Shown here: piece after piece, positions 61,160 to 64,000 of the stretch
Layout: each line of letters starts with the position of its first letter
Numbering within the stretch: position 1 is the stretch's first letter
Origin: Albula goreensis
Lineage: Eukaryota; Chordata; Actinopteri; Albuliformes; Albulidae
DNA length: 64,000 bases
Assembly: GCA_022829145.1 (NCBI GenBank)
Contig: CM040762.1
Coordinates: forward strand, 24,856,436-24,920,435
Direction of reading: 5' to 3'
Made by a program: the position numbers and the translations under genes
The notes under the pieces: model-generated
The model's database searches: none
Told to the model about the DNA's origin: nothing
What the model saw: only the letters and a program-made list of their open reading frames with translations

Positions 61160-63401
61160 TCAGCCTATAGAAAAAATGTGAAAGAGAGAGATTATTACTC
61201 ATACAGCTGATTATGCAGTTATTACGCAGTGTGTTATTTAGTAACCTTATGAGTAATAATGAAAAATACTATGCATGAAAGCAGACAGTGAAAAAATGCA
61301 GAAAGATAATATAACACAATTAAAAAGCTAGAAAAAAGGGGGAGAGAAACATTGTTACTCTATGCAGTCACGCGGGAGAGATTTTTTAAGTGGGGGGGGG
61401 GAACTGTGAGCAAAAGGTGTCAACTTTTAAGCTTATACAATTAATTTTTTTCCCCTCAAAATCGGAACGAGGGGACAGATCGGAGTCCCTATGAAACTAG
61501 AGGGGACGTATCCCCCCCACACTTGTGCGCCCCTGACTCTATGCTCATTTCCATACCCACCTCCGTATCCATTTCCAAGAAAGCCAGTCAGTCCGTACTT
61601 GCTGCTCTTCACCCCTACAGAGAGACAGAAACAAACAGTCAAAAATAATCCCCGCTCATTCAATGCTAATACCTCCCTTACCTCACAGCTGGCTGGAACA
61701 AACACGTCTTAAGAAAGCTTAAAGCAATTCCCTGTTAATACCCTATGAGTGCGGAAAGGTGAAAGGGGGAGGTTAGCCAATCTGGTGTCATGGATGAATC
61801 ACTTTCTGTAAAATACATATTTTCATTTCAAAAACCTGCATTTAATTGTGATAATATTATTTTGGATTGTTGTATATGAATATTGTAATGGCATCATACT
61901 TCACCTGAATTGCTCCAGTAAAACGTTCCAGCAGTGTTAATGGATAATGTGTGAAATGTAAGCATGGAAATTGCCCTGAATTTTGGGGTCCGCTGAATTC
62001 TTAAAGGTAAACATTCGGTGAAAACCAATTGATGCAATTGGTGAAGTTACAGCAACACTTGGTGAAGTGTGTGACAACACCAACTAAACTGACAAACCAC
62101 TCTAACAAGTTATAATAACTTGTTAGATTATCTCTGCTACTCACCGGAGGGACCCTGGCCGTTACCAAGCTGTCCATCATAACCTGTAACACAGGGGGAA
62201 AATTAGGATTCAAACATAATTAAGTAGTGCAAAGACTCATATACAAGTAAGGTAGTCAAAAAACAGGGATGAAAAAGGAATAGGGAAAACAGAGAAGAGA
62301 AATACACGCAATGTCAGTTAAAGACATGCATAAAGAAATGGAGCATGTAAAACACGGAATAGGAAGATCCTATCATATAATCCTATTCCTATCAAATTAA
62401 ATGATTGTGTATTAGTATATAAAGCCTATCTATGTCAGTGTTTCATATTTTTCAGTGTATGTCTGATCAATATTGTCCGCTGGTGTCTTTTTGTCATTGG
62501 GATAGAAGTCCTGTTTAGTCCTTTGCTTATGCTACTAGCGTCGCTTGTTGTTGTCTGTTTGCCAGTCACAGGGCTGCAGTGCTGCTGCGCTCGTGTTATA
62601 GGCGTCGGCCCCTTTCATTCTGTCCACCTGCGGCTTATTTTATTCGTTTCAGCTCATCAGATGATAGTCGCTGACGCACTTGGCCCTTCCGTGCGAGTCG
62701 GCCTGTGGCTGTCACATTCTGCCGTGCTTACGTTACCTGCTGGCTGCACTCCAGCGCCAAGATATCCTCCGTTTCCTGAAACACACACACACACTGATTG
62801 CGTACTGCGGACTTACATGTGGACAAAAAAATACAGAAACAGCTGCGGAAAAGCAGACATCTGTACATATACAGAGATAAACGTTTTCAAAAAGGTGGGT
62901 GTATCATATTTTCCAAAGGATCTTTCCATCAGCTTCCATTCCAAGGAGCCTCATTTCATTTTGAAATGGGCAGAGCACAATTTAAAAAAAAAAATGAAAT
63001 TTACAGTCATTTAGCAGACACTTTTATCCAAAGTGACTTACAGTTGATTATGCTAACCAAGGGCCAATCCCCCCTGGGAGCAATGTAGGGTTAAGGGCCT
63101 TGCTCAAGGGCCCAACAGCAGTGGCGTTCTTGCTGTGACTAGACTAGGGCTTGAACCACCAACCTGAGGGTTCCCAGTCATGCACCTTAGCCATTAGCCT
63201 CCACAAGAACAAGGAGGAGTGTGAGTCAGGCTTTCATTTCTCCCTCTTCTGCTCTCACTCTAGTTCTCTACCTATTCAACCTTCTCTCACCAAAAACACA
63301 CACCATTGTGAACACGTGCAAAGTGGGGTCCTCACCATATTTACCAGCCGATTTCCCATTAGCTCCTATTCCAAGGGGTTCCGCCTCGTACGGGTACCCA
63401 C
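61160..63401 (-). CDS. Glycine-rich extracellular protein, microexon gene (GREP1/elastin-like?), 3' part
   Basis: Four short exons with GT-AG borders, all phase 1-1: 63401-63336 (66 bp), 62775-62737 (39 bp), 62183-62145 (39 bp), 61614-61561 (54 bp). A terminal exon starts at 61164, where the split Gly codon is followed by TGA (stop 61160). The pieces read GYPYEAEPLGIGANGKSAGKY, GNGGYLGAGVQPAG, GYDGQLGNGQGPSG and VKSSKYGLTGFLGNGYGG, each joint making a Gly. The composition is rich in Gly, Tyr, Ala and Leu-Gly with spaced Lys in KSAGKYG and KSSKYG. It resembles elastin-type matrix proteins and, by composition and neighbourhood, vertebrate glycine-rich extracellular protein 1. The 5' part lies beyond the right edge. 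A SINE and a decayed exon copy sit between the first two exons. Product identity is inference. Confidence 0.6.
61893..61965 (+). repeat. SINE fragment
   Basis: TACTTCACCTGAATTGCTCC, AGTAAAACGTTCCAGCAGTG and TTAATGGATAATGTGTG match the body of the SINE at 48968-49170 (CTTCACCTGATTGCTACAG, CATCATTGGTTAGTGTG). The tRNA head is missing. It lies in an intron of the glycine-rich gene. Confidence 0.5.
62905..62956 (-). pseudogene. Decayed duplicate of a glycine-rich exon
   Basis: Read on the - strand, CTCCTTGGAATGGAAGCTGA and GAAAGATCC..GGAAAATATG align in order with the 63401-63336 exon (CCCCTTGGAATAGGAGCTAA, GAAATCGGC.TGGTAAATATG). It could encode LGMEADGKI, but after AAATATG the donor GT is replaced by AT and no acceptor is visible. 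It looks like a tandem exon duplication that lost its splice sites. Confidence 0.5.
63000..63204 (-). repeat. tRNA-derived SINE (same family as 190-360)
   Basis: On the - strand: GTGGAGGCTAATGGCTAAGG (A-box region), GTTGGTGGTTCAAGCCC (B-box), CACAGCAAGAACGCCACTGC, GTTGGGCCCTTGAGCAAGGC and a tail with AGTGTCTGCTAAATGACTG. It is more complete than the copy at 190. It is inserted in an intron of the glycine-rich gene, in the same orientation as the gene. Confidence 0.8.
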
Positions 63402-64000
63402 CTGTGGGACACAATTACACGGTATTTGGGGATCAATGCAACATCACTGCAACATCGGACAATGATAAACAGTGGTGTCTAGGGAGAGGGCAAATTTTTT
63501 TTTTTTGCTCTGGGTGTGAAAGAGACCCTCTTAATCAGTCTTGTATTTTTTGAGGTGGCCTTCTCAAAAATGTTTGCCCCTGCCCCTTAGAGTCTGCCCA
63601 TGCCACTGGGCAGTAGACTAATTGCACAACGTATAGCTCTTCTGTTCTTAAAAAGGCAAGTTTTCTTGGTGGTGCTTAATGTTGCTGTAGCAACGCCCAT
63701 TTTGGTAAGTGATGCTGAATCACCGGTAAGTACTGCATGTTCCGGCGCCATTAGTCTATAATAACACAACTCTGACCACAGAGACCAAAAGACCTGCTGC
63801 TGTTAGCAGCTCCTGATTCTGGGAGGTTGAAACAGATGGTTGCTCAGCCACGTTTCACAGAAACAGACGCAAGTTTCATGCAGAAAACGAAAATGAAACA
63901 TTGAGAAAGCGTGATGTTTGTCAGGCAACAGGGTGGGTCAGCTGACTTTAAATAAAAATTGTGTTCTTCAGCATTCAAAGTCACATCTTGATAAACAACT
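63402..64000. other. Right-edge segment, probable intron of the glycine-rich gene
   Basis: The acceptor CCCACAG of exon 63401-63336 opens into this segment on the - strand. No further exon of the phase 1-1 glycine-rich type was recognised before the window ends. Confidence 0.4.

Overview
The window looks like vertebrate nuclear DNA, most probably from a ray-finned (teleost) fish. It is AT-rich with large introns, long (CA)n tracts, tRNA-derived SINEs and degraded hAT and LINE copies. Its exon-intron genes match vertebrate families: a claudin, coronin-1, PAQR4 and a perforin with MACPF and C2 domains. I found no prokaryotic or viral gene organisation. All exon limits below were read by eye from splice signals and reading-frame continuity.

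Layout. (1) 1-2.8 kb: a SINE, then a two-exon claudin gene on the + strand. (2) 2.8-14.6 kb: a complete ten-coding-exon coronin-1 gene (coro1a-like) on the - strand, tail to tail with the claudin, with a probable non-coding first exon near 14.5 kb. Its ninth coding intron (after the eighth coding exon) holds a 1.4-kb minisatellite of 34-bp units that runs right up to a splice donor. (3) 14.7-21.7 kb: intergenic, no gene seen. (4) 21.7-36.1 kb: a complete three-exon paqr4 gene on the - strand with 5.4-kb and 8.1-kb introns. (5) 36.1-53 kb: a GCTAG-rich stretch upstream of paqr4, then a transposon-rich desert. It holds a decayed hAT transposase, foldback elements, a frameshifted coiled-coil ORF, and a 0.65-kb tandem duplication whose first copy is split by a 1.5-kb insertion carrying a LINE fragment. 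(6) 54.3-58.1 kb: a complete four-coding-exon perforin gene on the + strand. (7) 61.2 kb to the right edge: the 3' part of a gene on the - strand made of very short, phase 1-1, glycine-rich exons, possibly related to vertebrate GREP1 or elastin-like proteins.

How the genes relate. Coronin-1 (leukocyte actin regulation) and perforin (lymphocyte killing) are both expected to be leukocyte-expressed. The claudin, PAQR4 and possible GREP1-like gene recall the human 16p13.3 neighbourhood. This is not an operon-like system. The most notable points are the splice-site-abutting minisatellite with a reading frame that stays open into it, the microexon glycine-rich gene with a decayed duplicate exon, an intron inside a claudin of a usually intronless type, a heptanucleotide slippery-site match at the frame break of the coiled-coil ORF, and a dispersed element with copies inside both paqr4 and the perforin gene.
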